A stretch of DNA of 64,000 nt from Serpentinicella alkaliphila (GCF_018141405.1 NZ_CP058648.1:2371001-2435000); one strand, 5' to 3'. Numbered from the stretch's first letter, positions 8,375 to 18,103 are shown. A program made the numbers and translations. Notes: a model not told the origin generated them from the letters alone.

Positions 8375-9443
8375 GGATCTGTTAACACACCTAATCAATG
8401 AGGTGAATTCCATGGTCACGGAAGAGATAAAGATTATGGAGGTATGTGGCACCCATACCCAAATGATTGCAAAGCTGGGGTTAAAAACTCTGTTATCCTC
8501 AAAAATTAAGCTCTTATCGGGGCCAGGATGTCCTGTCTGTGTAACGGAGGAAAAGTACATTGACCGTGCTATAGAAATTCTAAATAAATATGATGTAACG
8601 TTGGCTACCTTTGGGGATTTAATAAAGGTAAGGGGAAGTAAGGTGAGTTTACAGGAAGAAAAGAGTAGGGGAAAGGATGTAAGGATAGTCTATTCACCTC
8701 TGGACCTAATTGATATGGCGGAAAAAAATCGAGGAAAACAGATTGTTTTTCTTGGAGTAGGTTTTGAGACAACAGCACCTATTATAGCCTTAGCAATTAA
8801 AACTGCCTATGATAGAGGAATCGACAACCTATATTTTCTAACTTCCATTAAATTAATGTCACCCGTCCTACATTATATTATGAAGGAGGCTAACAGTCAG
8901 ATCCATGGGCTAATCTGTCCAGGTCATGTGGCCACTGTAAAAGGGTCGGATTATTTTAAATTTATAAATAGAGAGTACCTTATTCCTGCTGCCGTATGTG
9001 GTTTTGAGGCTATTGACATTGTAGGTGGAATATATTACTTAGTTAAACAGATTACTCAAAAAAGGGAAAATGCCTTTCAAAATCTGTATAAAAGATGTGT
9101 GAGCTCTCAGGGAAATATAAATGCCAATATGTTGTTAGATGAGGTGTTTGATATTTTAGATGGAGAGTGGAGGGGAATTGGGAACATAGAAAAATCTTCT
9201 TTACAGATTAATAAAAAATATGCTAGATTTGACGCACTGAATTTATTTGTGGTAGAAAACCAAGATGTAAAGGTGAGTATGAATTGTGAATGCAAGGATA
9301 TTTTATTGGGAAAGAAGACACCAGAGGAATGTAAGCTTTTTATGATGGGATGTAACCCTAGGAGTCCCCAGGGGCCTTGTATGGTATCCACAGAGGGGGC
9401 TTGTGCTATTGCTCATAGGTATGGGGGGGGAAGTATAGAATGA
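8349..9443 (+). CDS. hypD: Hydrogenase formation protein HypD
   Basis: HypD is the iron-sulfur scaffold on which HypC, HypE and HypD build the Fe(CN)2CO group. All family motifs are visible: EVCGTHTQ, LLSGPGCPVCV, GVGFETTAP, CPGHVATVKG, AAVCGFEAIDI and a C-terminal cysteine-rich region (CECKD, EECK, GCNP, GPCMVSTEGAC) that ligates the [4Fe-4S] cluster. Length 364 is typical. ATG 8349 and ATG 8355 are both possible starts inside the hypC end; I kept the first. It overlaps hypE by 4 nt. Confidence 0.95.
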   Translation: MEMNGKIDKDLLTHLINEVNSMVTEEIKIMEVCGTHTQMIAKLGLKTLLSSKIKLLSGPGCPVCVTEEKYIDRAIEILNKYDVTLATFGDLIKVRGSKVSLQEEKSRGKDVRIVYSPLDLIDMAEKNRGKQIVFLGVGFETTAPIIALAIKTAYDRGIDNLYFLTSIKLMSPVLHYIMKEANSQIHGLICPGHVATVKGSDYFKFINREYLIPAAVCGFEAIDIVGGIYYLVKQITQKRENAFQNLYKRCVSSQGNINANMLLDEVFDILDGEWRGIGNIEKSSLQINKKYARFDALNLFVVENQDVKVSMNCECKDILLGKKTPEECKLFMMGCNPRSPQGPCMVSTEGACAIAHRYGGGSIE

Positions 9444-10444
9444 ATGATAAAGTGTTACTCCGGTATGGAGACGGAGGAAAGCATACAAACTTACTTATAA
9501 GGAATATTTTTTATAAGCATTTTCATAATGATATGTTAGTAAACTATCATGATGCCTCTGTATTTGATTTGGATCATGGGAGACTGGCCTTTACAACAGA
9601 TTCCTTTGTTGTAAAGCCTCTGGTATTTCCTGGGGGGGACATTGGGAAATTAGCTGTTTGTGGTACTATAAATGATCTAGTTACAGCAGGAGCCAAGCCG
9701 TTATATTTAAGCTGTGGCTTTATAATTGAAGAGGGCTTTGATATAAAGCTAATTGAAAAGATTGCAGAGTCCATGGGAGAGATGTGTAGAAAAACCGGAG
9801 TAAAAATAATAACAGGTGATACAAAGGTGGTTGAAAAAGGGGCAGTAGATGGTGTATTCATCAATACCTCAGGAATAGGAGTAGTTCAGGCTGGATATCA
9901 ACCCAAAACGATACAAGAGGGAGATCAAATTATTATAACTGGGGGTATTGCAGAGCATGGTACTACGATAGCAGTTGAACGATTTAAAATAAAAGTAGAA
10001 GGAAACATCAAAAGTGATTGTAGTCCATTAAACCATATAATTGAAAGGATCCAGCCAAAATTGGAAAGTATTAGGTTAATGAAGGACCCTACCAGGGGAG
10101 GTCTAGCAACTGCCTTAAATGAAATCGTAGAAATGTCTGGAAAAGGAATTAGGTTGTTAGAAAAGGCTATCCCAATATCAAGTGAAGTGAAATCTATAAA
10201 TGAGCTTTTAGGGTTAGATCCTTTATATCATGCTTGTGAGGGTAGATTGATCATTATAGTTGAGAAGCAAAATGCTGAAGAAGTACTAGATGAAATTCGA
10301 CGATGTGAGGGCTGTGAAGATGCAACAATTATAGGTGGATTTGATTTAATTGGTGTACATCCCAGGGTAGTGATGGAAACATATATTGGGGGCAGGAGAA
10401 TTGTTAGCCCCCTAGAGGCAGATATGCTACCACGAATATGCTAA
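9440..10444 (+). CDS. hypE: Hydrogenase maturation protein HypE
   Basis: 334 residues of the PurM-like ATP-binding family. The protein ends in Pro-Arg-Ile-Cys; the terminal Cys334 is the residue that HypF carbamoylates and HypE dehydrates to thiocyanate. The N-terminal RYGDGGKHT segment and the KDPTRGGLATALNEI segment are family motifs. Its ATG overlaps the hypD stop (ATGA) and a strong terminator follows, so it is the last gene of the operon. No hypB homologue is present between 2.4 and 10.4 kb; nickel delivery must rely on a hypB elsewhere or on another chaperone. Confidence 0.96.
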   Translation: MNDKVLLRYGDGGKHTNLLIRNIFYKHFHNDMLVNYHDASVFDLDHGRLAFTTDSFVVKPLVFPGGDIGKLAVCGTINDLVTAGAKPLYLSCGFIIEEGFDIKLIEKIAESMGEMCRKTGVKIITGDTKVVEKGAVDGVFINTSGIGVVQAGYQPKTIQEGDQIIITGGIAEHGTTIAVERFKIKVEGNIKSDCSPLNHIIERIQPKLESIRLMKDPTRGGLATALNEIVEMSGKGIRLLEKAIPISSEVKSINELLGLDPLYHACEGRLIIIVEKQNAEEVLDEIRRCEGCEDATIIGGFDLIGVHPRVVMETYIGGRRIVSPLEADMLPRIC

Positions 10445-10455
10445 AAAAAAATTAG

Positions 10456-10504
10456 AAGTGTAGAGAGCTAGGATATCAATACCATAGACTCTACACTTTT
10501 TATA
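10456..10504. terminator. Bidirectional terminator between hypE and the cupin gene
   Basis: AAGTGTAGAG (10456-10465) pairs with CTCTACACTT (10489-10498). A T-rich run follows on the plus strand and an A9 run precedes it, which gives a T-run on the minus strand. It can end both the hydrogenase operon and the convergent cupin gene. Confidence 0.85.
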
Positions 10505-10530
10505 TTTTATAGGTATAATACTTTTAATAT

Positions 10531-11085
10531 TTAGTACCCTGGGTGTTTTTCAGCATCTGCTTTTGTTCTATGAATTGTACCCCGAGGATGCTCGGGTGGT
10601 GCGTAAATAGAGTATAGTTTTAGAGGGGTACGTCCTGTATTAATCAAGTTGTGCCATTTACCAGCAGGGATAAATATTGCATAATCATCATAGACTTCTG
10701 CTTTAAAATCTAATTGATCTTTACTGTCTCCCATCATAATAATACCCTGACCTTCTTCAATACGTATGAATTGATCATGGTCTTCATGAAGCTCTAAACC
10801 TATATCGTCCCCAGGATTGATACTCATTAACGTAAGCTGCAAGTATTCTCCTGTCCATAAAGCGATACGGTAATAATCGTTTTGTTTGGTAGCCTCTTCA
10901 ATATTAACTACATAGGGGCAGGGGCCATAATCTTTTAATCTAATAGGCTGTGTCGGGGGACATGGATGGTGCATCGGTGTATACCCCCAATAAGGGTGTT
11001 GATAAGGGTTATAGCAATTATAGGGATTGTATGGGTTATATACTGGATGATTAGGGTGTGGATATGGTTGGTATCCATTATTCAA
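10531..11085 (-). CDS. Cupin-domain protein with Tyr/Pro-rich N-terminus
   Basis: 184 residues. Residues 1-55 are low-complexity, rich in Tyr, Pro, Asn and His (repeated YNPYNPYNCYNP-like units). Residues 70-170 form a cupin: motif 1 spans GDDIGLELHEDHDQFIRIEE and motif 2 IFIPAGKWHNLINTG, with the metal-binding His, Glu and His residues in place. It ends with PPEHPRGTIHRTKADAEKHP, typical of a clostridial/bacilli cupin family with no proven substrate. I chose TTG at 11085 because AAAGGAG lies 7 nt before it; the ATG 18 nt upstream would place that site inside the gene. The tyrosine-rich tail resembles spore-coat proteins, but that is only a compositional hint. Confidence 0.8.
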   Translation of the reverse strand: MNNGYQPYPHPNHPVYNPYNPYNCYNPYQHPYWGYTPMHHPCPPTQPIRLKDYGPCPYVVNIEEATKQNDYYRIALWTGEYLQLTLMSINPGDDIGLELHEDHDQFIRIEEGQGIIMMGDSKDQLDFKAEVYDDYAIFIPAGKWHNLINTGRTPLKLYSIYAPPEHPRGTIHRTKADAEKHPGY

Positions 11086-11322
11086 ATTGATCACTCCTTT
11101 CATATCTTTGCTAATAGTGTATGCCTTATTCTCAGGATAGGTGTACAGTTATGAATGCCATTATTGTAGAATATCTTATAATATATTTCCTACTTAATTA
11201 GTCACCTCTTTGCTTTAAGAGAATATAATGGACTGCAAAAGGAATTTAGGTGTCTAGAAAGTATAGCTAGGTCTATTATTACTTTAAAAACTGCCCAATA
11301 TGAAAATTGTGGGGGAAAATAT

Positions 11323-11766
11323 ATGGAAAGATTAGATCCTGAAAAACTTTATGTGGAATTCAGACCAGGTGTAACAACGACGGAACCAATACTAGGACGA
11401 AAATATACATTGACACACTCTGATATAACAGCCGAGCTATTTTTAACTATAGGTTTACAATTTGCATATGATAAAATTACTAGCATGAGGGATGAGGTTT
11501 TGGCAGAATGGAAAACTTCTAACTTAGGTATATTTCTTTATGTATACGTTTATATAGGTAATTTTGATTCTGCCATAAATGCTATACGTAATGCTATCTT
11601 TAGGAGGGAATTGCCATTGGCGCTTGAAGCAATCATCTATGGAGACAATGAATTTTTTGCAACACATACACAATTAAATTATACACCTATATGGATATAT
11701 TTTGATTCAACTGATCCTGCTTACAATCCATTTGAATATTGGGGAACTCCTACGGATTACAAGTAA
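11323..11766 (+). CDS. Staygreen (SGR)-family protein
   Basis: 147 residues, MERLDPEKLYVEFRPGVT at the start, then the family-typical RKYTLTHSDITAELFLTIG and a MRDEVLAEW segment. The plant members are magnesium dechelatases that turn chlorophyll a into pheophytin a. Bacterial members are found in non-photosynthetic clostridia and bacilli and have no established physiological substrate. It is monocistronic, 218 bp from the divergent cupin gene, with a GGGGG site before the ATG. I assign the family with good confidence by recognition of the sequence pattern; the function in this organism is open. Confidence 0.75.
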   Translation: MERLDPEKLYVEFRPGVTTTEPILGRKYTLTHSDITAELFLTIGLQFAYDKITSMRDEVLAEWKTSNLGIFLYVYVYIGNFDSAINAIRNAIFRRELPLALEAIIYGDNEFFATHTQLNYTPIWIYFDSTDPAYNPFEYWGTPTDYK

Positions 11767-11912
11767 ATTAGCAAATGGAAAAAAGATAATGAATTGTATT
11801 TGAGTAACAATGCTTAATAAAAGGATAAGCTCTTACTAATAGCACCATTTTACAGTAAGTGTATAATTTATAGTAAGACTAGAGATGCTCAAATATAAAA
11901 GAGGTGATATAG

Positions 11913-12116
11913 ATGGCAGATATCGCTAAAGAAAGTAGAGGGATTTTATGAGGTATATTTAGCAAAGATAGTACGATACTATTTTTCTTCTTGCTGCAAG
12001 TAATTATCTTCTGTAACTGTCGTGCTTTACACGGTATATCAGGAGTTGAATTACTATTCTTCTTCCTATTACTAGTTGTATTATTCATTGGCCCAAGGTT
12101 ATGGGGATGCTTCTAA
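11913..12116 (+). pseudogene. Small hydrophobic protein gene with an in-frame TGA
   Basis: From ATG 11913, with GAGGTG 6 nt upstream, the frame reads MADIAKESRGIL, then TGA at 11949-11951, then 54 more codons to a TAA at 12116. The part after the stop has a GIFSKDSTILFFFLLQVIIF segment and a second hydrophobic run LLFFFLLLVVLFIGP. This matches the look of short glycine/phenylalanine-rich proteins common in spore-forming Firmicutes. A TGG to TGA change at codon 13 is the simplest explanation. Selenocysteine or readthrough is possible but I see no convincing hairpin just after the TGA. Confidence 0.5.
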
Positions 12117-12182
12117 ATAAGATAAAGTACAAGTGAGGAAGCATTTGACAAGATAGTAAGCACACTCATTAATTCAACCTCT

Positions 12183-12220
12183 AAAAAGTACCAGAGAGTT
12201 TAATGTCTAGCACTTTTTTT
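12183..12220 (+). terminator. Terminator-like hairpin
   Basis: AAAAAGT at 12183-12189 pairs with ACTTTTT from 12212, with partial pairing inside the loop and a long T run. It follows the broken small ORF at 11913-12116 by about 70 bp. Confidence 0.5.
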
Positions 12221-12330
12221 CTGGGTGATGGGTAAATTTTACTTTAGAAGTAAATATATTTAGTTTGTACAATAAAGGAGTTAGAGGAAGTGTAACAAGC
12301 AATATGCCTTCTTCATATGATTCAGATGAT

Positions 12331-12360
12331 TTGCCACCAACTTGCCACCGCTTTGCCACC
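12331..12360. repeat. Three TTGCCACC direct repeats with 11-bp period
   Basis: TTGCCACC begins at 12331, 12342 and 12353, exactly 11 bp apart, which is one helical turn. A further copy lies at 12581 and an inverted one at 12603. The even phasing suggests binding sites for one protein on one face of DNA, as in integrase arm-type sites or operator arrays. No integrase of that kind is encoded nearby. Confidence 0.7.
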
Positions 12361-12579
12361 CACCCAAAAGTTAAAGGGAACTATAGAAAAGTATAGAAAG
12401 TTCCTATACAATCTTTAGTTCCCTATATTTCAACATTTCAAGAGTATAAAATAATATACTATGATATATACATTGATGATAAAATAAACCCATGGAATAA
12501 CCGCTCATGTGGAGTGTGTCGCTAAAATATCTAGGATTTAGAAGGGTTTCAGAGGCTATAAAACCAAAAAAGATACTAC

Positions 12580-12611
12580 TTTGCCACCCGTTATTACAGC
12601 AGGGTGGCAAA
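12580..12611. repeat. Perfect inverted repeat built on TTGCCACC
   Basis: TTTGCCACCC (12580-12589) and GGGTGGCAAA (12602-12611) are exact reverse complements separated by 12 bp. The core is the same octamer as in the 12331-12360 array 220 bp to the left. No T run follows, so a protein-binding site fits better than a terminator. Otherwise 12221-12760 holds no gene that I can support. Confidence 0.7.
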
Positions 12612-12760
12612 CTTATTTATTGGATGTATAATTGAGTAGATTTATGGCGAATTAATATCTTAAATAGATTGCAAAAACCCGCAATTACCTCATCGCTTCC
12701 TTAACGTATATTTAGTTAATTGTTGGGGGATCTTGAGTCTCGTAATTCTATTAGCTGACA

Positions 12761-12817
12761 CCACTGATGTCCCTAGTAAGTACTAGAGTCTTTTGAGTTA
12801 CATCTAGTGGTTTTTTA
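12761..12817 (+). terminator. Hairpin with T6 run before the IS21 element
   Basis: CCACTGATGT (12761-12770) can pair with ACATCTAGTGG (12800-12810) with a small bulge; TTTTTT follows at 12811-12816. No intact gene lies directly upstream, so it probably served a lost gene. Confidence 0.55.
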
Positions 12818-13005
12818 TTTATTATAATATAATTGAACCCAACCAGATTGATATAGAAAAAGAGGAATTTTGGAGAGTATATGGAATACTAAGGAAAAAA
12901 GTGTAAATTATATAATTAAATTAGCCAAAAATTCTAATCTCAAAATACACAGATTTGTACATTTTCTATTGTATAATATTTTCAAAAAAAGATAGGGGAA
13001 ATATT

Positions 13006-14223
13006 ATGCGGAGAGATGTGGCTAATCAAATAAATTTATTGAGAGAGGAGTTTGGGTTGTTGAACAAGAGTGAACTAGCAAGAAGATTTAACTGTGATAG
13101 AAGAACTGTAGATAGATACATTTCTAATTTAGGAAATGAGACAAGAAAGCCAAGAGAATCAAAAAGTAAGCTGGATCAATTTAAAGAGATCGTAATAGAT
13201 AAGGTCGATAACTACGGCTCAAAATCTATGGCAGTATTTAAATTTATTCAAAAGAAAGGATATGATGGAGGTTATCAAACTGTAAATAATTTTATTAAAA
13301 AGCATAGAAAGTCTGAAGTAAAGAAAGCAACAATTAGATTTGATACTAGTCCTGGGCTCCAAGCACAAGTTGACTGGAAAGAAAGTATAAAGATGATCAG
13401 TAAACACGGTGAGGTTTTTGAAATAAACATATTTCTAATGGTCCTAGGCTATTCCAGGCTTAAATTTTTAAAGCTTACAACAAACAGAACTCAGGAAACA
13501 CTATTTGAGTGTTTATTTGAAGGATTTAGATACTACCAAGGCGTTCCTAAAGAAATACTTTTTGATAACATGTCAACAGTCGTAGACAGAAGTAATACTA
13601 CATTTAAAAACATATCAATAAATAAAGTTTTTAAATATTTCTCTATGGATGCTGGATTTGAAGTAATAACATGTAGGCCATATAGACCGGAAACCAAGGG
13701 AAAGGTTGAAGCACTTGCAAAGCTAGTAGATAGGCTAACACCGTATAATGGAGAGTTTGATACATTTGATGAATTGGAAAGTATTGTTAAGTCTTTTAAT
13801 GAAGATATAAATAATGAAATTTCACAGGCAACAAATGAGATCCCAAAATTAAGATACGAAAAAGAAAAAGAGTATTTAAACCCTCTACCTACAATGGATG
13901 TCCTTTTATCATATTTCCACCACGAAAAACAATATAAGGTATCTAACGAATCCATGATCAGATATAAAGGTAAAAAATACTCTGTGCCAACCGGCTATAT
14001 TGGTTGCTATTTAACAGTATCACAAATTGATACTGAATTATACATCTATTTTAATCAAGATTTAATTGTTTGTCATCAAATATCGGATAAAATTTTACAC
14101 TACAAAAAAGATCATGCAAAAGATATATTACTCTCTGATGCTTTAAGACATTATTCAGATGAAGATGTTGAATTATTTATCGAGCAGAATTTAAGAAATA
14201 TGGATATATTTTTGGAGGAGTGA
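13006..14223 (+). CDS. istA: IS21-family transposase IstA
   Basis: 405 residues. The N-terminal helix-turn-helix (NKSELARRFNCDRRTVDRYI) binds the element ends. The catalytic core has the DDE triad in QVDWKE, ILFDNMSTVVD and TKGKVEALAKL. A C-terminal beta-rich region (VPTGYIGCYLTV) follows. I chose ATG 13006, with AGGGGA upstream, rather than an earlier in-frame start that overlaps the inverted repeat. The gene is intact; only its partner istB is split. Confidence 0.9.
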   Translation: MRRDVANQINLLREEFGLLNKSELARRFNCDRRTVDRYISNLGNETRKPRESKSKLDQFKEIVIDKVDNYGSKSMAVFKFIQKKGYDGGYQTVNNFIKKHRKSEVKKATIRFDTSPGLQAQVDWKESIKMISKHGEVFEINIFLMVLGYSRLKFLKLTTNRTQETLFECLFEGFRYYQGVPKEILFDNMSTVVDRSNTTFKNISINKVFKYFSMDAGFEVITCRPYRPETKGKVEALAKLVDRLTPYNGEFDTFDELESIVKSFNEDINNEISQATNEIPKLRYEKEKEYLNPLPTMDVLLSYFHHEKQYKVSNESMIRYKGKKYSVPTGYIGCYLTVSQIDTELYIYFNQDLIVCHQISDKILHYKKDHAKDILLSDALRHYSDEDVELFIEQNLRNMDIFLEE

Positions 14224-14754
14224 CCCCATGAGTTCGTATACTAAATTACTTAATAATCTAGAATCCCTTAAATTAGATAAATTCAGAGCCTTTTTACCTA
14301 ATTACTTAGGTGAGATATCTAAGCGAGATATTCCGTTTACAGACGCTCTTTTAGAGCTAACTGAAAAAGAATTAGAGTTTAGAAATGAAAGAGCTTCGAA
14401 AATACAAATAGCGGTTTCTGCATTCCCCTACGAAAAAACCTTATCAGACTTTGATTTTGATTTTCAACCCTCCATTAATAAATCTCAATTATTGGATTTG
14501 GAGAGTTTGAGATTCTTAGAAAACAAAGAAAATGTTCTGTTTTTCGGATCTTCCGGAGTTGGAAAAACTCACTTAGCTGTAGCACTAGGAGTAGCTGCAG
14601 CTAAGAAAAGATACATTACTTACTTTATTTCTTGTAATGATTTAATCATGCAGCTAAATAAGGCTCACGCAGAAAATCGCTTAGAATCAAAGTTAAAGCA
14701 TTATGCTAAATATAAACTATTGATAATAGACGAATTATGAAAAGCTTTGCATAA

Positions 14755-14788
14755 TTCGTCTTATGGAAAGTAATTTATTATGTGAAGT
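14755..14788 (+). repeat. RIT left terminal inverted repeat
   Basis: 34 bp beginning TTCGTCTTATGGAAAGT and ending ATTATGTGAAGT. Its reverse complement occurs at 18163-18196 with one A/G difference. Confidence 0.85.
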
Positions 14789-14881
14789 TGGTAGCTAAAA
14801 TCGTTACATTTCAATAGAATATTTGTTTTTAACTTTGCATAATAATTTCTGATATAGTAGATAGAAAAGGAGAATTCAGTG

Positions 14882-16107
14882 ATGAATATGACTACTATAT
14901 CATTAAAACAATTAATCAGTAGTGTAGAATCACACCTTAGTGCTTCTGGATATTCCAAAAATACAATTAACAGATATCGTTCTTGTTGGAGAAAAATATT
15001 AAAACGATGCAGTATTTATGGAATAGAAGAATTTTCTTATAAAAAATGTTTGTCATTTATTCAAGAAGAATACAATATCCCATCATTAGAAAACCTCAAG
15101 CACCACCATGTATTTTATCTTAGGACTATTAAAGTTTTGAATGAGTATGCACTATATGGTAAGATTCTTAAATGTCATCAAAAATTAGGAGTTCAGGTAG
15201 TCTCAGAATTTGCAGATATATTATCCGAATTTCTAAATACTGGATTAGAATCTGGATTGACTAAAAGGACTATAGAAGGTAAATCTATTCAACTAACAAG
15301 TTTTCTTAATTATATTGAGAAAATTGGTATAAGGAAAATTAGTCTACTGGAACCAGAACCTATTCTCTCATATGTGAAATATATTTCCGAAAAGGGTTAT
15401 TCTACGTCTACTAGAAGTGGTATTCTGTTCACATTAAGAAACTTTTTATCCTTCTTATATGAAAAAAGTATATTACTACTCCCATGCAGCAATTATTTCC
15501 TGTTATTTTTTCTAATAAAATGGAGCGTATTCCATCTTACTATAATGAAGATGAACTTAAGAAAATACTTTCACATGTAAATAGAGATAAGGACATAGGT
15601 AAAAGAGATTATCTAATTTTATTGCTTGCCATACAATTAGGAATTCGTGCTGGTGATATCCGGTTAATGAAGTTAGAATTCATAAAATGGAGCAAAAATA
15701 CAATTGAATTTATTCAGCAAAAGACAGGAAATCCAATTCAAATCCCCTTGCCCGATAATATTAAATATGCAATTATTGATTATATTAAAAATGGTCGCCC
15801 AAAGGGAGAGTCCCACTATATTTTTTTAAGACATCGAGCGCCATTTGTACCTTATGGATCAACAAATGTATTTCATTATGTAATAACTCGATATATGGAT
15901 GAAGCGATGGTATCTTATTCAGATCGTAAACATGGATTGCATTCTATGAGACATAGTTTGGCAAGTAATCTACTAAAAAACAATACACCCTACCCAGTAA
16001 TTACAGGGATACTAGGGCATGAAAATACAAGTACAACTCGCCTGTATCTATCAATTGATATTGAGCAACTCCGCTCTGTAGCATTGGAGGTGGCATATGA
16101 AGAGTAG
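14882..16107 (+). pseudogene. RIT recombinase A (tyrosine recombinase), frameshifted
   Basis: The first part (14882-about 15470) encodes an N-terminal SAM-like DNA-binding domain. The second (from about 15469, in another frame) encodes the catalytic domain: the first Arg in IQLGIRAGDIRLMKL, HSMRHSLASNLL, GHENTSTTRLYLS with the nucleophile Tyr. The two frames meet at an A6 run (15462-15467); one extra A would restore a protein of about 408 residues reading through ITTPMQQLFPVIFSNK. Either a real inactivating deletion or a homopolymer sequencing error. ATG 14882 follows AAAGGAG; GTG 14879 is also possible. The end overlaps gene B by 11 nt. Confidence 0.8.
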
Positions 16108-17097
16108 AGAGATTACCTATATCTTTACGGGTCCCCTCGCAGAATATTGTACAAAGTATATAGTCTATAAACGCAGTCTTGGATTTAAAATGGGATCATC
16201 TGTTTATTATCTTTTAAGGGGAATGGACACTTTCTTTTTTTCAAAGATGGTCTACCATTAAATTCTCACATTCTCACCAAAGAAATGGTAGAAAAATATG
16301 TAGCACGTCGGGGAGTAGAATCAGTTAAAACACAACATATGAGAATGAGCATTATTCGTCAATTTTCTTTGTTTATGAACCGAATAGGCTTTAGCTATTA
16401 TGTATATCCTGAAACAGATCTTGTTCAAATTAAAAATGATTTTACTCCATATATTTTTACACACAATGAGATAAATAGACTAACTAAAATCCTTGATAAA
16501 ATTCCAATTAGTCCAAGATATCCAACATACCATATTATATATCCGATGTTATTTAGGATGCTTTATGGATGTGGACTAAGAATTAATGAAGCCCTTGGTT
16601 TGAGAATGAAAAATTTAGATATTGAACAAGGAATCATAAGGTTGGATGCCACCAAGAATAACATACAACGTCTGATGCCTATGTCCAAATCACTACTTAA
16701 ATATTGTAAAAAGTATGTAAAGAGAATGGGTTTTTCATCTACATATGACGGTTACTATTACCCTAGTAAAAATGGTAGTCAATATAATAGCACCCCCGTA
16801 TACTGTCAATTTAGAAAGTTTATGACCTTTGCTGGAATATTTAGAGAAAATGGAACAACTCCTCGAGTACATGACATTCGCCATACGTTTGCTGTCCATG
16901 CTTTGGAAAAGATGGTTGACGAAGGAAATGATATATACTGTTCACTTCCAATTCTAAGCACATATCTTGGACACAGGGGTTTGGAAAGCACAGAAAAATA
17001 CCTTCGATTAACAATTGAAGCCCATGCTTCCATCATTGACACAATGACTGAGTACTACAACAATGCCTATCCGGAGGTGGTAGACTATGAAAATTAA
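16097..17097 (+). pseudogene. RIT recombinase B (tyrosine recombinase), frameshifted
   Basis: ATG 16097, behind GGAGG, starts MKSREITYIFTGPLAEYC and continues YKRSLGFKMGSSVYYLLRGM until a T7 run (16235-16241). One extra T there would link it to KDGLPLNSHILTKEMVEKYV and the rest. The catalytic domain is otherwise complete: LLYGCGLRINEALGL, HDIRHTFAVHAL, LGHRGLESTEKYLRLT. Restored length about 333 residues. Overlap with A and with C is 11 nt each, the translationally coupled arrangement typical of RIT elements. Confidence 0.8.
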
Positions 17098-18103
17098 TTA
17101 TTTTCAACAGTTACTGTCCTCTTACTTTCTAAAACATATACCTGAACGTACAAATTACAGTGATAATACGATTAAATCTTACAGAGATACATTCATTCTT
17201 CTCTTTCAGTACCAGGAAGAGTTTCTAAACAAATCGATTTCTAAAATGAGACTTGAGACGTTGTCCAGAAAATATTTAGAAGACTTTCTAGTTTGGTTAG
17301 AGAAAGAAAAACAATATTCCGTGTCAAGCATTAATCATAGGCTCTCAGCACTCCATGCTTTCTTCAAATATATCCAAATGGAAAAGCCCGAGTATATTGA
17401 ACTTTGTTCATCAATATTTGATATTAAAACTCGCAAAGTACCTATTATTCCAATGAACTATATCTCAGTAGAAGCCATTAAACATCTATTTCGTCTTCAT
17501 GACAGTTCATCTACAGAAGGACGAAGAGAAATGGCAATATTAGTTCTCCTTTATGATAGTGGGGCTAGAGTTCAGGAAATTGCTGATTTAACTTTTGGAG
17601 ATATTCGAAACATAAAACCTGCTACAGTAAAATTAACAGGAAAAGGCAATAAAACAAGAATTATACCCCTAATGCCACAAACACTTGATATCCTAAATAT
17701 CTATATGAATGACTGCAAAAGAAAAAAAGAAATGCAACCTGTACATCCCTTGTTTTTCAATAAAAAGTTTGAGAAACTTACAAGAGCTGGAATTGCTTAT
17801 ATATTAGATAAATATGTAAAGAAAGCAAGGAGTCTACATCCAGAACTATTTTCAGGAAAGATATCACCACATACCTTAAGACATAGTAAAGCTATGCACT
17901 TGTTAGAAGGCGGAGTAAATTTAATTTATATTAGGGACTTTTTAGGCCATACATCTGTTATTACTACAGAAATTTATGCAAAATCAAATCCTGAAATTAA
18001 ACGTAAGGCAATAGAAGAAGCAAGCCATAATGTTTTACCGCTAGAAAAATATTCAGAAAAGGAGAAAGAAGAAATGATAGAATGGCTTAAAACAATTATC
18101 TAA
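17087..18103 (+). CDS. RIT recombinase C (tyrosine recombinase)
   Basis: 338 residues, intact. An N-terminal SAM-like domain (NTIKSYRDTFILLFQYQEE) is followed by the catalytic domain with Arg in LLYDSGARVQEIADL, Lys in LTGKGNKTRIIPL, the HxxR box HTLRHSKAMHLL, GHTSVITTEIY with the nucleophilic Tyr. The ATG follows GGAGG and overlaps gene B. This is the only one of the three recombinases with an unbroken frame. Confidence 0.9.
   Translation: MKINYFQQLLSSYFLKHIPERTNYSDNTIKSYRDTFILLFQYQEEFLNKSISKMRLETLSRKYLEDFLVWLEKEKQYSVSSINHRLSALHAFFKYIQMEKPEYIELCSSIFDIKTRKVPIIPMNYISVEAIKHLFRLHDSSSTEGRREMAILVLLYDSGARVQEIADLTFGDIRNIKPATVKLTGKGNKTRIIPLMPQTLDILNIYMNDCKRKKEMQPVHPLFFNKKFEKLTRAGIAYILDKYVKKARSLHPELFSGKISPHTLRHSKAMHLLEGGVNLIYIRDFLGHTSVITTEIYAKSNPEIKRKAIEEASHNVLPLEKYSEKEKEEMIEWLKTII

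Noticed and set aside
11949-11951. Selenocysteine codon in the small hydrophobic gene
   Set aside because: No stable hairpin directly downstream that resembles a bacterial SECIS, and the residue context suggests tryptophan. A nonsense mutation is simpler.
12331-12611. CRISPR array
   Set aside because: Repeats are only 8 bp with 3-bp spacers, one copy is inverted, and no cas genes are present anywhere in the window.
15462-15468. Programmed -1 frameshift at AAAAAAG in ritA
   Set aside because: The heptamer is not in the right phase: the zero frame reads GAA AAA AGT, not A AAA AAG. A second, similar break in ritB also argues for indels.
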